From positions 1 through 5,323 of the forward strand of contig DGGX01000006.1 of assembly GCA_002392385.1 (NCBI GenBank): 5,323 nucleotides of DNA. The letters run 5' to 3'. The notes beneath the pieces were generated by a model. The model saw nothing but the letters and a program-made list of their open reading frames with translations, made no database searches and had not been told where the DNA came from. The DNA comes from Lachnospiraceae bacterium UBA3863. Its GTDB lineage: Bacteria > Bacillota > Clostridia > Lachnospirales > Lachnospiraceae. Below are positions 1 through 5,323 of this stretch, piece by piece. Within the stretch, counting starts at the first letter, position 1. Each line of letters opens with the position of its first letter. The position numbers and the translations under genes were made by a program.

Positions 1-563
1 ATGAGATCCTGGGCAGGACCCAGGACGACGCGGCGGGCGAGGCCTTCGACAAGGTGGCCAGGGAGATCGGCCTGGGCTATCCGGGCGGTCCCAAGATCGA
101 TAAGGCGGCCAGAGAGGGAGATCCTCACGCCATAGAATTCCCCAGAGGCAGGGTGGCGGGCTCTGCCTACGATTTCAGCTTCAGCGGGCTCAAATCCGCT
201 GTCCTCAACTATCTCAACAGCTGCCGGATGAAGGGCCTGGAGATCTCCGTCCCGGATGTGGCGGCCTCCTTCCAGCAGGCCGTGGTGGACGTGCTGGTGA
301 CCCATGCCATGGAAGCGGTGGGAGAATACGGACTGAAGAAACTGGCCCTGGCAGGCGGCGTCGCCTCCAATACGGCCCTGCGGGCCGCCATGCGCGGCGC
401 CTGTGAGGAGAGAGGCGTGGACTTCTACTGCCCGCCGCCCATCCTCTGCACCGACAACGCAGCCATGATCGGCTGCGCCGGCTACTATGAATTCATCGCG
501 GGAAGGACCAGCGGACTGGACCTGAACGCCCAGCCCACCCTCAAGCTGGGGGACAGACCGTGA
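1..563 (+). CDS. tsaD: TsaD, tRNA t6A37 threonylcarbamoyltransferase subunit (C-terminal part, 5' truncated by window edge)
   Basis: Partial gene. The reading frame is open from base 3 and ends with TGA at 561-563, giving 186 visible residues; E. coli TsaD has 337, so about 150 N-terminal residues, including the His metal ligands of the family, lie outside. Visible Kae1/TsaD signatures, numbered in the fragment, are [10 protein letters not shown] (8-17) followed by [15 protein letters not shown] (57-65), the glycine-rich GGVASN (118-123) and CTDNAAMIG (149-157). Asp151 in the last motif is the family's conserved metal-binding aspartate. From family knowledge, TsaD works in the cytoplasm with TsaB and TsaE, moving the threonylcarbamoyl group made by TsaC/TsaC2 onto A37 of ANN-decoding tRNAs. 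A GTG at 54 could be mistaken for a start, but homology continues upstream of it, so it is an internal Val codon. The stop overlaps the ispD start. Identification is secure; nothing suggests decay. Confidence 0.96.
   Translation, partial: EILGRTQDDAAGEAFDKVAREIGLGYPGGPKIDKAAREGDPHAIEFPRGRVAGSAYDFSFSGLKSAVLNYLNSCRMKGLEISVPDVAASFQQAVVDVLVTHAMEAVGEYGLKKLALAGGVASNTALRAAMRGACEERGVDFYCPPPILCTDNAAMIGCAGYYEFIAGRTSGLDLNAQPTLKLGDRP
548..553 (+). promoter_or_regulatory. Ribosome binding site for ispD
   Basis: GGGGGA lies 6 bases before the GTG at 560 and inside the last codons of tsaD. It supports GTG 560 as the ispD start. The next in-frame ATG (614) would cut into the nucleotide-binding motif and can be excluded. 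Confidence 0.6.
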
Positions 564-1288
564 GCGCCCCGCGCTGTACGGCCGTGGTCCTGGCAGCGGG
601 ACAGGGCCGCAGGATGGGGGCACAGGTCCCCAAACAGTACATGGATCTGGGCGGACAGCCCCTTTTCACCCATGCCTACGCCCGTCTGGAGGCCTGCAGC
701 CTCATCACGGACATGGTCCTGACGGTCCCCGCGGGGGATGAGGACTATGCCCGCGGCATGCTCACGGCCCTGGGCCTGGGCAGCAAGCTCCGGGCGGTGA
801 CCTTCGGAGGCGCCGAGAGAAGCGACAGCGTGGCGGCCTCCCTGGAGGCGGTGACCTGGCCCTGCGACGTGGTCTTCATCCACGACGGCGCCAGACCCTT
901 CCCGGAAGAAGGCTTCGTGCGGGCCCTCTATGAAGCGGTACAGGAGGGGGCGGACGGAGCGGTGGCGGCCGTGCCGGCCAAGGATACCATCAAGGTGGTG
1001 GACGAGGACGGATGGGCCGTATCCACACCGGACAGGTCCCACCTGTGGCAGATGCAGACGCCCCAGGTATTCCCCTATACCCTGATCCGGGACGTCTACA
1101 GAGAGCTGCAGGCCGCGCATATACCGGTCACGGACGACGCCATGGCGGCAGAGGTCATCCGGGGCGCCAGGATCCGGATGGTCATGGCCTCCTACCGCAA
1201 TTTCAAGGTGACCACCCGGGAGGACCTGGTGACGGCGGAGGCTTTTCTCAGGGAAGAGAGAGAACAGAAGCAGGCAACAGAAGACTGA
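560..1288 (+). CDS. ispD: IspD, 2-C-methyl-D-erythritol 4-phosphate cytidylyltransferase
   Basis: Complete 242-residue protein, close to the family length (E. coli 236). IspD couples CTP with methylerythritol phosphate to give CDP-methylerythritol and pyrophosphate, the third step of the MEP isoprenoid pathway, in the cytoplasm. Visible motifs are [10 protein letters not shown] (11-20) and PKQY (24-27) of the nucleotide-binding loop, with Arg18 and Lys25 matching catalytic E. coli Arg20 and Lys27; ERSDSV (86-91); IHDGARPF (107-114), with Asp109 and Arg112 matching E. coli Asp106 and Arg109; [15 protein letters not shown] (157-171), with Arg159 matching Arg157; TDDA (191-194); and [10 protein letters not shown] (214-223), with Lys216 matching Lys213. 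No key residue is missing. The GTG start overlaps the tsaD stop (GTGA), which suggests translational coupling. ispF is not adjacent in this window, so there is no IspDF fusion here. The tail after about residue 230 is charged and probably disordered. Confidence 0.96.
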   Translation: MSAPRCTAVVLAAGQGRRMGAQVPKQYMDLGGQPLFTHAYARLEACSLITDMVLTVPAGDEDYARGMLTALGLGSKLRAVTFGGAERSDSVAASLEAVTWPCDVVFIHDGARPFPEEGFVRALYEAVQEGADGAVAAVPAKDTIKVVDEDGWAVSTPDRSHLWQMQTPQVFPYTLIRDVYRELQAAHIPVTDDAMAAEVIRGARIRMVMASYRNFKVTTREDLVTAEAFLREEREQKQATED

Positions 1289-1301
1289 AGTAGAAGACGG
1301 C

Positions 1302-1307
1302 GGAGGG
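1302..1307 (+). promoter_or_regulatory. Ribosome binding site for dnaE
   Basis: GGAGGG sits 10 bases before ATG 1318, in the 29-base gap after ispD. The gap is too short and GC-rich for an obvious promoter, so dnaE is probably transcribed together with ispD. Confidence 0.65.
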
Positions 1308-1317
1308 CTGCGGCGAC

Positions 1318-5323
<4,006 letters not shown>

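Noticed and set aside
54..563. GTG at 54 as the start of a short tsaD-like gene.
   Set aside because: TsaD homology ([10 protein letters not shown]) continues upstream to the window edge, so the gene is truncated by the window and not shortened in the genome.

Overview
The window is a compact, GC-rich (roughly 60% or more by eye) stretch of bacterial core genome. It carries four genes, all on the + strand: the 3' end of tsaD (tRNA t6A modification), complete ispD (MEP isoprenoid pathway), complete dnaE (DNA polymerase III alpha subunit) and the 5' end of pfkA (6-phosphofructokinase). The DnaE and PfkA sequences, and dnaE lying directly upstream of pfkA, point to a GC-rich member of the Bacillota, most likely Clostridia and possibly Lachnospiraceae-like. 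That placement is inference from remembered family sequences, not from a search.

Layout. 1-563 is the C-terminal half of TsaD, open at the left edge. 560-1288 is IspD, whose GTG start overlaps the tsaD stop by 4 bases (GTGA), so the two are probably translationally coupled. After 29 bases carrying a Shine-Dalgarno site, 1318-4755 encodes an intact 1145-residue DnaE. Its PHP domain keeps the full metal-ligand set, and it has a canonical palm and an internal beta-clamp motif. 4756-4862 is the only real intergenic region (107 bases). It is AT-richer than its surroundings and holds a good sigma-A-type promoter (TTGCAA, 17 bases, TACAAT), a possible CcpA cre-like element over the -35 box, and a Shine-Dalgarno site for pfkA. 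pfkA runs from 4863 off the right edge.

The genes share no single pathway. The first three look like one housekeeping transcription unit (tRNA modification, isoprenoid synthesis, DNA replication), while pfkA appears to have its own promoter. I see no mobile element, CRISPR array, RNA gene, toxin-antitoxin pair or defence gene, and no sign of a previously undescribed system. The points most worth a second look are the abrupt fall in GC and GC3 over the last 77 bases (possible recombination or assembly join), the intact PHP site of DnaE, and the promoter with its putative operator in front of pfkA.
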